Positions 1 through 12,229 of a stretch of 64,000 bases of DNA are shown here, piece by piece. The stretch lies in contig CM038216.1 in the NCBI GenBank assembly GCA_021442155.1, forward strand, positions 87,206,945 to 87,270,944, written 5' to 3'. A program made the translations under genes and the position numbers. Every line of letters begins with the position of its first letter. Position 1 is the first letter of the stretch. Source of the stretch: Cymbidium sinense (Eukaryota; Streptophyta; Magnoliopsida; Asparagales; Orchidaceae). The notes beneath the pieces were generated by a model. The model saw only the letters and a program-made list of their open reading frames with translations, did no database searches and was not told the origin of the DNA.

Positions 1-3000
1 GAGGGTTTTATAATTTTAAAAAATTAATTAAGAGGGTAATTAATGAATTTTCCATTAATTAAGAGAAGATTAAGAGAGAAAAGGGGGTTTAGGGAATAGC
101 TTAGGGGAAATGCCCCAAACTTATTCCCTAAACCTCCTATTCACTGAATCAGACCTTAATCAACTTCAATGAGGGATTAAAACATTAATCAAACCCTTAA
201 TTATCCTTAATTACATAAAGGGGTAATTAGGAAATGAGTTAGAAAATCCCCAATTGAGCCACCAATAAATCCCAAAAAACTTAAGGGAGGCAGAAGTCAT
301 CCCCCAAAATATACTCAAGAAGTTTGAGATTAATAAGTAGATTAATTAAGGAGTAATTAAAAAATTAAGATTTCTAATAAAATCTAAAATTAGAGAAATA
401 TATAATTCAAAATCTATTAAAACCAATTTTACAATATTCTAGATTGAATTATCTTTTAGTGGCAATTTACCTTATTATTGTTTAATTTTTCTTTAGAGAG
501 ATATGACTTTTTGAAGTTTATAGGATTAATTAGAATTAAATAAACACTAATTAATCCCTTAATCCATTCAAAGTGCCACGCAACAGCTAACTCGGATGCG
601 CTTTCCATGCATCGAGCGCTGGTGGTAACTTAAACGTCACATCATAGCGCCGTGTCATGGCGGCGGTACGCGCTTTTGTATCCGTCGTTCGATCAAGGTT
701 TGAAAAACTAGGATTTAATCTGAGGTCTTAAAGGATAAAATCTGATATAAAACATGTGTTTAATCTCGGTCGTCCATCCAAAATGTGTGGATGTATGGCC
801 AGAGAATTATCCCTGCCAAAGCCTGTGATCCATGGGGACCATCCATGTTCTAGGCTTTGATCTGAGCTCGATTGAGTTCAGATTGGTATGAATCTTTGTA
901 CACACCATCTAACCTTAATGGTAATCACATCTAATGGTTGAAATATCATGCCATTAAAATTTATTTCACAAAGGACCAACACACATTGAGTTTGTGATTG
1001 AAAAATGTCTAACCTCGCCGAAGGTGATCACTGAGGCTAGATTCCCTTGGAGGATCTTCTTCTGGTTGAGATGAAGCTATGGTAAAAGTTTTAGCTCTTA
1101 ATGTTAAGTGGATAGCTCTATGGACCAACCCCTCCTTAGCTTCCCTGTAGCTTTGATGGAATTAGATGTCCCCTTGCCTTTGGAACTTGAGAGAGAGCTT
1201 GGGCAAGCTCAACTTGGCCCTCTGGTGGAGTGTGCAAAGAGAATTTTGTTGAATTGGAGTGTAGTAGAAGTTTTCAAATCAATGGAGCTCCCCTATTTTC
1301 ACTTGAGGAAAACTGAGAATGGAAAATTCAAATTCCTTTTAGAGAGCATAAGATCACTCAAGAATGGTTCCTATGACTCTCTAACATTCAATCGAATTAG
1401 CCTTTATTAGAATTAGAGTGGATTAGGGGGAGTATAACTCCCCCTTAAGCAATTGGATAACCAAAGCTCTACTTATGGTTTTGATCCAGTTGACCTTAGG
1501 CATTAGGTTGTTTGGTCTGTTAGAAGCTTGCACATGGTCAGTTTGGGCTAGGAAGTGGAGTGGTAACCTCCCATGTGCTTCAAATTAAGTGGGAACATGA
1601 TTCCCATATGGAAAATTTGAGCCATGTGCTCGATTTTGGCCTTGGGTCAATTTGGGCTGACCTAAACCCATTGGGTTGGTGCACCACTGTCCATAGGGTC
1701 TACTTGATCTATTAGGAAAGTATTAAGTAGGTATGAAGAGGAATTGACCAAATTCCCCATTTGTTCTATGGACTAGGGGTAGAATGGTCATTTGGATGAT
1801 TTTTGAATTTGGATATGTTGGGCATGTTGAGAAAATAGGTTTGGACAAGTTTCATTATATTTGGAGTTCATTAGGTATGGTTTGGCTTATGTTGGCACAT
1901 TTAGGTCAAAATGGGTCAACTTGGGTCAAGTTGACCAATTGGTCAAACTGGGTCAAACTAAAGGTTGAGTGTTCATATGACCATTTAAAATGTTTTGGTG
2001 GCTTTGGTTTGATACAATTTGGTTTATGTTTGAATTTGGTTCATATGACTTCATTTAGGTCAAATCGATCAAGTTGACCAATTTGACCCATTTGACCCAT
2101 TTGACCTACTTGAGCTAGGTCATGGGTAGGTTTAGGTTTGGTCAGTCATATGAAGTGGATTGGTATCTTTCTTTCTAATTAATATTGGTTAAGTTTGAAT
2201 TTGGCTCAACATGACCCTTTAGGTCAAGTTGGGTTCAAGGTCAATTGGTAGGTCTAGTTGACCATTGAGGCTTTGGTCAAGTTCAATAAGTGATTTGGAA
2301 TGAACTTGACCCATTGGTTTCAATCAATTTGGCTTAGATCAAGTTTTGACACATTTTGACATTTTAGGTTAAGTTGGGTCAACTTGGGTCAAGTGGCCAA
2401 TCGAGCTAGGTTAGGCTCAAATGTTGACTTGGTCAAGTTCAAACATTGGTCAGGAATGAACTTAGATCAATGGTTTCAATCAATTTAACCTATGGTGGAT
2501 TTTGGCTATATTAGGTTTCATTTTGGCTAAGTGTTGACTTGGTTAGCCCTTAAGTTTGACTTAATTTGACTCAATTTGGGTGATTGATCATCTCATGATG
2601 ATTGTTGATCATGATGAGAGGCATAGGTGAGTTTGATTCTATCCAATTTGGTTTGGACTAGAATTTGACTCATAAGGGTACTTTAGGTCACTTTGGGTCA
2701 AGTGAGACTAAGTGGGTCAAATGGCTTGATCAAAGCTTTATTTGAGTTTGATTGAACTTGTATATGGACTTATGATTGAAAAATAAATCCATTTGCAAGT
2801 GGTTTGAAGTCAAATGGGTTTTGATTCATTTGACAATTTCATATTCAAAGGAAGAATATGAATGGACTTGGCTTGATTTTTGAATTGAGTTTCAATTTAG
2901 TGATTGAAGTTTGTATTTATATTTGGATTCATGATTGTAATATTAATTGAATCATGATGGAAGATCAAGAGTTTGGCTTGATTTGAAATTGATTTTGGAT

Positions 3001-3930
3001 AAGTCCTTTAAGAGGGAATTTAAAGGACTTAGGAAATTTTGGAGTAGGTATTTGAATTTTGGATGTAGATTTGATTGATTTATATTTATATTTTCTTTAT
3101 ATATGTGAATATAAATGAGGATATTAATGAGTTATGAGAAAATTTCAAAGATTTGATTTGATTTGATCATGATTTAGGCTAAGTCTTTAAGAAGAAGTTT
3201 AAAGGACTTACAAAATTTTGGAGTTGTGGATTTGATTTTTTTTAGTTTAATTTGATTGATTTATATTTATATTTCATTTATATATGTGAATATAAATGAG
3301 AATATAAATGAGTTGTGAGAAAATTTCATGAGTTTGAATTGATTTGATCATGATTTTGGATAAGTCTTTTAAGAGGGAATTTAAAGGACTTAAGGAAATT
3401 TTGGAGTAGGGATTTGAATTTTGGATTTAGATTTGATTGGTTTATATTTATATTTCATTTATATATGTGAATATATGTAAAAATTTCATGAATTTGGAAT
3501 GATTTGATCATGATCTAGGCTAAGCCTTTTAAGAGGGATTTAAAGACCTAGAAGATTTTTGGAGTTTGAAATTTCATTCATGGGTTTCAATCATGGATTT
3601 CAATTATGGACTTCAATCAGGGATTTCAATAATGGATTTCAATCATGTTGCATTGATTTAAGTTTCGAGAAAATCGAATGAGATTGATTTGGAGTTTGAC
3701 TTGAAGAAAGGAGGGTGAGGAGTGGTTCAAGTTAGGGGTAGGCAAATTTTCCTAACACCCCTAAAGCATGACCTTTTCCTATAGCTAACTCTTCTAAGTC
3801 TCTAGGGCTAGGTTGAGTGTCCACCTATTCACTAGATGTATCTTAAGACTAAGGAACTCTTAAAGTCTAAGAGAAGCCCTATGTATAAGATGGAAGGGTT
3901 GAGAGCTCATTCTAAAAATGAGGTCAACAA
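1..3930 (-). mobile_element. Truncated LTR fragment of the Tat-like Ty3/gypsy family (minus orientation)
   Basis: This stretch is collinear with 36200-39170 and 57110-60060 and, on the opposite strand, with about 16450-20340. Shared landmarks in order are a TTAATTA-rich block, a GC-rich block at about 570-700, a patch dense in GGTCAA (TTGACC on the minus strand) at about 1880-2720, and AT-rich tandem repeats at about 2990-3500. The GGTCAA patch is long, as in the 16145-24236 LTR and unlike the two LTRs of the 28 kb element, so it belongs to the long-patch subtype. The outermost few hundred bases of the LTR seen in other copies are absent: similarity stops at about 3930, just after a shared GAGGTCAACAA. 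The left end is cut by the window edge. The open frames at 1108-1410 and 1784-2077 lie inside this LTR and are not credible genes. Confidence 0.8.
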
Positions 3931-5300
3931 TAGTTTATATAATTGTTTGATGTTATGTTTACATTGAGCATTAGTACATCATGCTTTTCATAGTTTTTTA
4001 AATGATTGATGCTTTAATGTGTGGCTTAGATATGATTAGGCTCTTAAAATAAAAATAACTTTTCTACCCAACTAATCACTCATAACTAAATTTTAAACAA
4101 CTCATAACTTCATCATAAAGCCTAAGGCATAAATAACATAATTAAAAGATTTAGCAACCCCTTAGCTCTATGGTTGTATGTTTCACATCATGCATGTATA
4201 TTCTTTCTCTCTTGAACATGAAGGATCTCCATCTTTGCACGATAAAGGAATGCTTAATCTATGAGGCATCCCTTGTGGTGGAGAACACCTTCTTCTAGCT
4301 GATTTGACCCATAACCTATTTCATCATTCATTTAGGCATAAGAAATCCTAAAGCCTCTATCAAAATGGTCTGTCTAAAATGAAATAAAATTTGAAAAGAT
4401 TTTGCATCTATATATTAAGTCATATACTCATACCACTCACGCTCTAGTCTCTTAGGTAGTATGTTTAGGACTTTAGTCTCTTTCTAATTAAATAACTATC
4501 CTAGCTATCTTGCAATTCATAAGACCGGACTACATGATTTTAAAGTCGTAGGAGTTTGTTGATGGCCACTCCAGGTGATTATAAGTCTAGAAGTCAGACA
4601 ATTTATTCTCTTTTATGGTGGTAAACCCTTATGTCTACCTGTCACTTAGATTAAGGTCATGCTTTAGCTCATATTAAACCTCCATAGATTTAGAATCCGA
4701 GGATGCTATTTTCTTTGGGCTATGAGAATAAATCCTCACCTCTTGGGCATTCCCCTAACCTTGTGTTGGTGGATTATAAGCCTTAGTAATCTAATTAAAT
4801 TTCAACTCAAAACATATAATTCTCCTCAGCTTTAAAATTATAAAGCTCAACTATAGGATAGATTGGAATGCTCACTATGCTTCCTAGTATCATTAACATT
4901 TCATACTTATTTCATTTGGATTCCAAAATAAGTCTTCTCCTTGAACTTTCCCAATTGAATTTTCAATTACAACCAATCTTTTGATAGTCTAACCTTGAAA
5001 TCTTTGGAGATGATAATTATCTACTTTAATCGAGAGTATTCTTAAGAAACTTCATTTCCAAAAATGTAATTAACTTTGAAGGCTTGCCTCCATAGGAAAC
5101 TTAAGAACCTGGTTTAATAGAAACCCTGCTTTATTCAATAATATAAAGCAGAAAAAAAATCTCTCATACATTTGAAGACCCATCATGCCTTAGGAGTCTT
5201 TATTATGTGATTAGGTTCATTGTAGGGTGATGCCTCTATCTTTTGAGAAAGTATATCATACTTCAATGTTGTACCTGATCACCTAAAAAAGTACCCCGCC
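3931..5300 (+). mobile_element. LTR 3' segment of the same family, inverted relative to 1-3930
   Basis: This region aligns by eye with about 22780-24140 of the plus-strand LTR. Shared items include the 'GGCTTAGATATGATTAGGC'-like segment, the 'CTATCTTGCA...CATAAGACC' segment, 'AATCGAGAGTATTC', 'CATGCCTTAGGAGTC' and the terminal 'GATCACCTAAA' block. Its orientation is opposite to the LTR fragment on its left, so the two pieces form a head-to-head junction at about 3930. The right boundary is near 5300, where minus-strand protease coding sequence begins. No gene is supported here. Confidence 0.7.
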
Positions 5301-7478
5301 CCCTATACATCCAAAAATAAATACCATAAGGCCCTCTCACTTTGTTTATTGAATCCTCTCAGCATCATCCTTTCATTTTGGAGTTTGAAGATGTCGATCC
5401 TCAAGCAGGTAAAGGTTCTTAGACTCATAATGTTGACTAATACACCTTGGTTAACCAGAACTCTAGATAGCTTATATCAACCAACATCCACTGTAATGTA
5501 AAGAGGTAGTTGTGCTCAGTCATCCCTAGGTGTAAGTCTTCATCACTGAATGTAACTCCTAAGATGTCTTTTGAGTGGCATGCCTCCTCTTTAGTAGCGG
5601 TCAGTTGAGCTAAGCATATCTCTAGATCAAGTAAAGCCTTAATTAAAGATTCCCTCATCTCTTTGGATAAGGCAAGGGCATCGTATATGCTTAACTTAGC
5701 TTCAAACTTTCTAAGGTGAGCTAGGACATTGTAATCAAATCTGGCTTGGTCCTCCACAAGCATGTCCATGGGTGGAGCATCCTATGGAGGGGCTATCTGC
5801 TCACTAAAACCAATGACTTGCTTATCCTTATCCTGAAGTGCTACCCTAGGTGGTAGAACTTTGCCACTGCCTAGGTTGACTTCAGTGACTCCTTGGAATG
5901 ATGAGCTTGTGGAAAGTTCTATCTTCTCATCTGCCATACCTACATCTTCTCCTATGGGAACCTCAAAGTCAGTTGACTCCAAGTCAATCTCAAGAGGTGA
6001 ACTAGATTGATTCAGAGAAGGATAGTCTGACTCTGAATCAGAAAAGAAAGGATCGGAACTACTAGAGCAATTATTTTTATTTAGATTCAGAGAGCTTTCA
6101 ATTGGAATAAAGTTAAGACCACCAGAAGTAGACAATATATAAGTAGAATCAGCTTTCTTTATTAATTTCTTTTCGGGTGGAGGTACATGATAAAAATCAA
6201 GTAAAGTAAGCGGATTAAGGGATTTAGTGCCTTTATCTGTAGATACAACACCCCTGTCAGTAGAAGAGGAGCTAGAAGAAGAGGTCGTAGCTCCAATAGT
6301 GGAGGGAGTATTGGACTTCGACTGTGGCTACACTAGTGAACTCTCCTGGGCAAGTATGGTGAGCTACTGTTACTGCTGGGCTGTCACCCTCCCTGAGTTA
6401 TCCTTTGCAACTAGCAAACCTTCTTTGGTGTTGGAGATTTGAGCTACTTCAAGCACCTGAAAGGAAAGCTTCTTGATCTTAGAAATGATCTTGGTAGAGG
6501 TTTGAGATAGGGAGATATCCTAACCTTCTTTGGTCTTAAGAGGATCGCAAGTATCCCCAAAGATTACTCTAACAGAATTGGATGGTTGTTCTAATAAGTA
6601 TTCCTTAGGGATAACTATGTATCTCAACTTGTAGCTAGACTTAAGCTAATCCTTAAAAGTTATACAATCCTCTAAGACATGATCTAGCATGCGATGGTAG
6701 GGGCATAGCTACGATCATCACTCTTGCCCACTTCCCCTAGCCTTTTAGGCTTTGGTAACTGAATGTTAGGTTGCTTTAAGATATTCTTAAAGATTTTCCT
6801 AGCTACCTCCCTCTTGAATGAATATGGCTTATTCAATCTATCGGCAAGAGTAGGTAGAAAGTAGCTACCTGGTGATGGATAAGCATATCACTATTAGGTA
6901 GGTTGCTGAGGTGGTGGAAATGGTCATTATGGCTCAAGCAAGTGGTGATGATGGTGGCGGTAGAAGAGTGATAAAACATTTTCAATTGATTGGCCTGTGA
7001 AAGCGGAAGCAACTATTTGGCTTCCTCTTGTAGGCTAGCCTCCTTGTTGATTAATTTTTTGAATATTTTGATGGTAATGCCCTTAATCATGAAGGCGGCT
7101 GGGCCATGGATATTCTTGAGAAGAATCTTAATGTCATGTTATTGGGACAGTTGTGGTTCACATTTCATGCTCAGGTTGCGCCACTTGAGAATGTAATCAA
7201 CAAGGGACTCGTTGAGTTTATGTTTCTCTACAATGAGGTCGCTTACAATCACCCTCTGTTGAGCTCCAACAAAGCTCTTGATGAAGAGGGGCTCCAACTC
7301 AGGAAAAGACTTCACCAAAGCATATGTCAACATCAAAAGCAACACCTATTATCATGCTAACGAAAAAGGGTAGAAGGAGTGTGTTGTCGCCTTGTACAGT
7401 AATAGCTGATCTAAAGTTTGCAATGTGTTATCATGGGTTTCCACAGCCATCAAAGATCTTAAAGGATGGTGGAACAAA
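5300..7478 (-). pseudogene. Broken gag-protease fragment of a Tat-like retrotransposon
   Basis: Read on the minus strand, this is collinear with 46490-48660 of the 28 kb element. Residues near 7139-7345 (FIKSFVGAQQRV, then VDYILKWRNLSMKCEPQL) are retrotransposon gag. A zinc-knuckle remnant (MLDHVLEDC) sits near 6680. An acidic serine-rich linker lies at 5782-6135. The segment at 5437-5769 (SIYDALALSKEMRESLIKALLDLE) leads into protease. The protease active site near 5450 reads VNQG, where the plus-strand copy has IDQG, so the catalytic Asp is replaced by Asn; the frame is also broken just there. The fragment stops at about 5300 inside protease and at 7478 inside gag, where the telomere-like satellite starts. 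It is a dead remnant whose ends are both rearrangement junctions. Confidence 0.8.
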
Positions 7479-10400
7479 ACCTAAATAAAATTAAAAACTA
7501 AATAAAAACCTAAACCTAAAAAATAAACCTAAAAATAAAACCTAAACCTAAAATAAACGAAATAAAAAAAGCATAAACCTAAACTAAAATAAACTAAACT
7601 AAAATAAATAAAACCTAAACCTAAGCCTAAACCCTAAACTAAATAAAATTAAATTAACTAAAGAAAAACCTAAACCTAAACTAAAAATAAAAACTTAAAA
7701 ATAAACTTAAAATAAAAACCTAAATCCTTAACCTAAAAAAATAAAATAAAAACCTAAACCTAAACCTAAAAATAAAAAATGAAATTTAAACCTAAAAAAG
7801 AAAAATAAAACTAAACTAAAAAATAAACATAAACCTAAACATAAACCTAAAAAATAAACTAAAATTAAAAACCTAAACAAAAATAAAAAAACCTAAAATA
7901 AATAAACTAAACAATATAAAAATAAAAATTAAACCTAAATAAAAAAAATAAACTAAAATAAATAATAAATAAACTTAATTTACCTAAACCTATTGGTTTA
8001 CTTAATTTTGAAAAAAGAACCCTTAAACCCTATACCCTAAACCTAAATCCTAAACCCTAAACCCTACAACTAACCCTAAACCCTAAACCCTAAACCCTAA
8101 ACCCTAAACCCTAAACCATAAACTCTAACCCTAAACCCTACCCAAAAATCCTAAAATTTAAAACCCTAAACCCTAAACCCTAAGAACCTAAAACCTAAAC
8201 CTAAACTAAAAAAAACCTAAAAATAAAACAAATAAAAAATAAACATTAATAAATTAAAAAATAAAATAAAATAAAAACCTAAACTAAAACCTAAAAATAA
8301 AATAAAATAAACTAATAAAAATAAATTAAAATAACATAAATAATAACCTAAACTAAACTTAAAAAATAAAATAAACCTAAGATTAAAAAACCAAAATAAA
8401 ATTAACCTAAAATAAACCTAAAATAAAATAAAATAAATACTAAATAAAAACATAATCTTAAAAAACAAACCTAAAAAATAAAACCTGAAAATAAATAAAA
8501 AATAAATCTTAAACCCTAAACTAAAAAAAAATATAAACCTAAAATAAAAGTAAAATAAATAAAATAAAATAAACGTAAACCTAAAGTAAAATTAACTAAA
8601 CTAAAATCAATAAAACCTAAACCTATACTTAAAATAAACTAATTATAAACCTAAACCTAAACTAAATAAAATAAAATAAACCTAAACCTAAACTAAAAAT
8701 AAAACCTAAAAATAAAACCAAAAATCAAAACCTAAAACCTAAACCTAAAAACAAAATAAAAGCATAAACCTAAACCTAAAAATAAAAATTAAAACTTAAA
8801 CCTAAAAAATAAAATAAAAATAAAACTAAACTAAAAGAATAAACATAAACTAAAACCTAAACCTAATAAATAAACTAAAATAAATAAACCTAAACTAAAA
8901 TAAATATACCTAAAATAAATAAACTAAACAAATAAAAATAAAAAAAAAACTTAATTAAAAATAAAAGATAAAATAAACTAAAATAAATAATAAATAAACT
9001 AAGTAAACCAAAATCTATCGGTTTAGTTAATTAAAAATACCTTAAACCCTAAATCCTAAACCCTATACCCTAAACCCTAAAACTAACCTAAAACCCTAAA
9101 CCTTCAACGCTAAACCTACAACCCTAAACCCTAAACCCTAAACCCTAAAAAACACTAAACCCTAAACCCTAAGCCCTAAACCCTAACCATAGACTTTAAA
9201 ACTTAAAAGGATAAACCCTAAAACCTTAAACCCTAAACCCTAAACCCTAAACCTTAAACACTAAACCCTAAACCCTAAACTCTAAACCCTAACCTTAAAC
9301 CCTAAACCCTAAACCCCAAACCCTAAACCTAAGCAAAAAGTAACTAAATAAATTAAAAAAGAAACCTAAACCCTAAGACCTAATAAACCTAAACCTAAAC
9401 CAAAGCCCCAAGAATGGGCAAAACCTTGATGACAGGAACATCACCATTAACTAGGCTCTATCTAGATGGAGTCAAGGAGTGGGCAATCCATTGTGGTGGT
9501 GGGGATCTGAGCCGTGGATATGGAGGTGGTGAGTTTGGTGGTTATGGAGATGAGGACCGAGGTTACAAACTGGTGGTGGAGGGAGAAATCGGGGATATGA
9601 TGTTCGATCACACTACTCGAGAGGCCATGGTGGTTCTGATGTGAACTTAAGAAACTGAAGAACGGTTGATCCGATCTGGTGCTTATGGAATTGTGTCTTT
9701 ATAGTAGAGACAGTTTTAGTTATCTAGGATTTTTGATTTGCTCTGTGCGTGCTATTTTTTAATCTATGTCATCGTTTGTGTCTTAAAAAACTTGGGGTGT
9801 TACTTGGTTAATGAAATCAAAAAGAAGAAATATTGAATCTAAATCTGAGCACAGTTAAAAAAAATCAAAAAACCTAAACCATAAACTAAAACCTAAACAC
9901 TAAACCCTAAAAATAAAAAATAAAAAAAATCCCTTACCCTAAAACCAAAAACTAACCCGAAACCCAAAACCTACAATCCTAAACCCTAAACCCTAAATCC
10001 TAAAACCCTAATACCCTAAACTCTAAACCCTAAACCCTAAACTCCTAAACCCTAAACCCTAAACCCTAAACCCCAAACCCTAAACCCTTAATCGTAAACC
10101 CTACATCCTTAAACCCTTAACCCTAAACCCTAAACCCTAAACATTAATCCCTAAACCCTAAAAACCTAAAAACCTAAACCTAAACTAAATAAAACCTAAA
10201 AATAAATTAAATAAAAAACCTAAACCTAAATAAAATAAAATAAAAGCCTAAACTAAAACTTAAACCTAAACCTATAAATAAAATAAAATAAAAACTAAAA
10301 ATAAAACTAAACTAAAATAAATAAATACCTAAACTAAACTAAAAATAAAAATCCTAAATAAAATAAAAACTAATAATTAAACATAAACCTAAACCTTCCA

Positions 10401-12190
10401 AAAAAAACCTAAACCTAAAATAAACAAAATAAAATAAACCTAAACCTAAACTAAAATAAATAAAACCTAAACCTAAACTTTAAACTAAATAAAATAAAAT
10501 AAACTAAAAACAAACCTAAACCTAAACTTAAAAATAAAACCTAAAATTAAACCAAAAATAAAAACCTAAAACCTAAACCTAAGAAAATAAAATAAAAACG
10601 TAAACCAAAACTTAAAAATAAAAAAAAAAATAAAACCTAAACCCAAAAAAATAAAATAAAAATAAAACTAAATTTAAAAATAAACATAAACCTAAACCTA
10701 ATACTAAAAATATAAACTAAAATAAAAAACCTAAACTAAAATAAATAAACCTAAAATAAATAAAATAAACAAAATAAAATAAAAAATAAACCTAAATAAA
10801 AATATATAAAAAAAATAACTTAAACCTACCTGTTTACTTAATTTAAAACTAAACCTAAACTAAAACTTGAACCCTGAACCTAAAACTTAAACCCTAAACC
10901 CTAAACCCTAAACCCAAAATCCTAAAAATAAAAAAAAAATAAAATAATTGTAAAAAAAAACCCTAGCCCTAAACCCTAAACCATAAAAACTAACCCTAAA
11001 TCCTAAACCTACAGCCCTACACCCTAAACCCTAAACCCTAAAACCCTAAACCCCAAATCCAAAACCCAAATCCCAAAATACTAAATCAAAAACCCTAAAC
11101 CCCTAAATCCTAAACCCTAAACCATAAACTCTAAACGATAAAATCTTAAATCCTAAACCCTAAAACATAAACCCTAAACCCTAAACCCTAAACTATAAAA
11201 CCTACATCTCTAAACCCTAAACCCTAAACCTTAAAACCTACATCCTTAAGCCATAAACACTAAACCCCAAACCCTAAACCCTAAACCCTGAGCCTAAAAC
11301 CCAAAATTAAATAAACTAAATAAACCTAAACCTAAAGTAAACCTAAAAACCTAAAATAAACTAAAATAAACTTAAACCTAAATTAAACCTAAATAAATTG
11401 AAACTAAAACCTAAACCTAAACCTAAAACCTAAATAAACCTAAACTAAAACCTAAATAAAATAAACCTAAACTAAATAAATAAACCTATACCTAAACCTA
11501 AATAAACTAAAATCTAAACTAAATAAACTAAACCTAAACTTAAACCTAAATAAACCTAAACCTAAAACTAAACCTAAAACCTAAACCTAAACCTAAACTT
11601 AAACCTAAAATTAAACCTAAAGCAAAAACCTAAACCTAAACTAAACCTAAACTAAATAAAACCTAAACCTAAACCAAAACCTAAAATAAAAAAAATCTAA
11701 AACTAAACTAAACTAAACCTAAATGTAAACTAAATAAACCTAAATTAACCTAAACTAAATAAACTTAAACTAAAATGAACTAAACTAAACCTAAAAACCT
11801 AAATAAAACCTAAACCTAAACTAAATAAAAATAAACCCAAAAAACCTAAACCTAAACCTAAACTAAAAAACTTAAATAAATTAAAACCTAAACTAAACCT
11901 AAAATAAATAAACTAAATCCTAAACCTAAAACCTAAACTAAAAAATAAACCCAAATAAAATCTAAAGTAAACCTAAACCTAAATAAACCTAGATAAACCT
12001 AAATAAAAATAAACCTAAACCTAAAAACCTAAAACCTATAGAAAATAAACCTAAACCTAAACCTAGAACCTAAACTAAACCTAAACCTAAAAACCTAAAC
12101 CTAAACTTATACCTAAAATAAGATAAACTTAAAAAACCTAAACCAAACTAAAACTCCTAAACCGTAAACCATAAATCATAACCCTAAACA
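7478..12190 (+). repeat. Interstitial telomere-like satellite with higher-order structure
   Basis: The tract alternates between arrays of the plant telomere heptamer CCCTAAA (about 8030-8200, 9030-9330, 9980-10160, 10860-11300) and longer A-rich stretches of degenerate CCTAAA, CTAAA and AAATAAA units (about 7480-7990, 8200-9000, 10160-10820, 11300-12170). The A-rich stretches are not random decay: those ending at 7990, 9015 and 10826 align with each other over several hundred bases. Each ends with the same landmark, CTATYGGTTTASTTAATT or a close variant, followed directly by a heptamer array. The C-rich strand is the plus strand, as at a left-hand chromosome end, yet 7.4 kb of transposon sequence lies to the left. 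The tract is interrupted once, at 9405-9835. Ends abut a gag fragment (7478) and a LINE (about 12190). Confidence 0.9.
9405..9835 (+). pseudogene. Captured 3' end of a glycine/arginine-rich protein gene or transcript
   Basis: This is an island of ordinary-complexity sequence inside the telomere-like satellite. The frame at 9414-9644 contains SRGYGGGEFGGYGDEDRGYK. After that point a +1 shift gives a better continuation (TGGGGRNRGYDVRSHYSRGHGG, ending in VNLRN and a stop at about 9648). Together this looks like the C-terminal Gly/Arg/Tyr-rich tail of an RNA-binding-type protein followed by a U-rich plant 3' UTR (about 9650-9830). Just before the satellite resumes there is an AATGAAATC element that could be a polyadenylation-type signal. 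No RRM or other folded domain is visible, so the family is not identified. A retrocopy, or a fragment inserted during break repair, would fit. I infer capture from context; an old satellite-embedded gene fragment is the alternative. Confidence 0.45.
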
Positions 12191-12229
12191 ATAAAAAAAC
12201 CTCCTCTCCTGGGTGCTCAAGATTTCATT

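Noticed and set aside
1108..2077. Open frames of 100 and 97 codons near the left end as possible host genes
   Set aside because: They lie inside an LTR fragment. The equivalent positions in the other three LTR copies are not open in the same frame, and the composition follows the GGTCAA repeats.
9414..9644. A functional small glycine-rich protein gene
   Set aside because: The frame shifts within the Gly-rich part, there is no upstream coding sequence or promoter-like region, and both flanks are telomere-like repeat. It is better called a captured fragment.
7478..12190. A true chromosome end (functional telomere)
   Set aside because: The repeats are highly degenerate, organised in higher-order units, and flanked on both sides by kilobases of transposon sequence.
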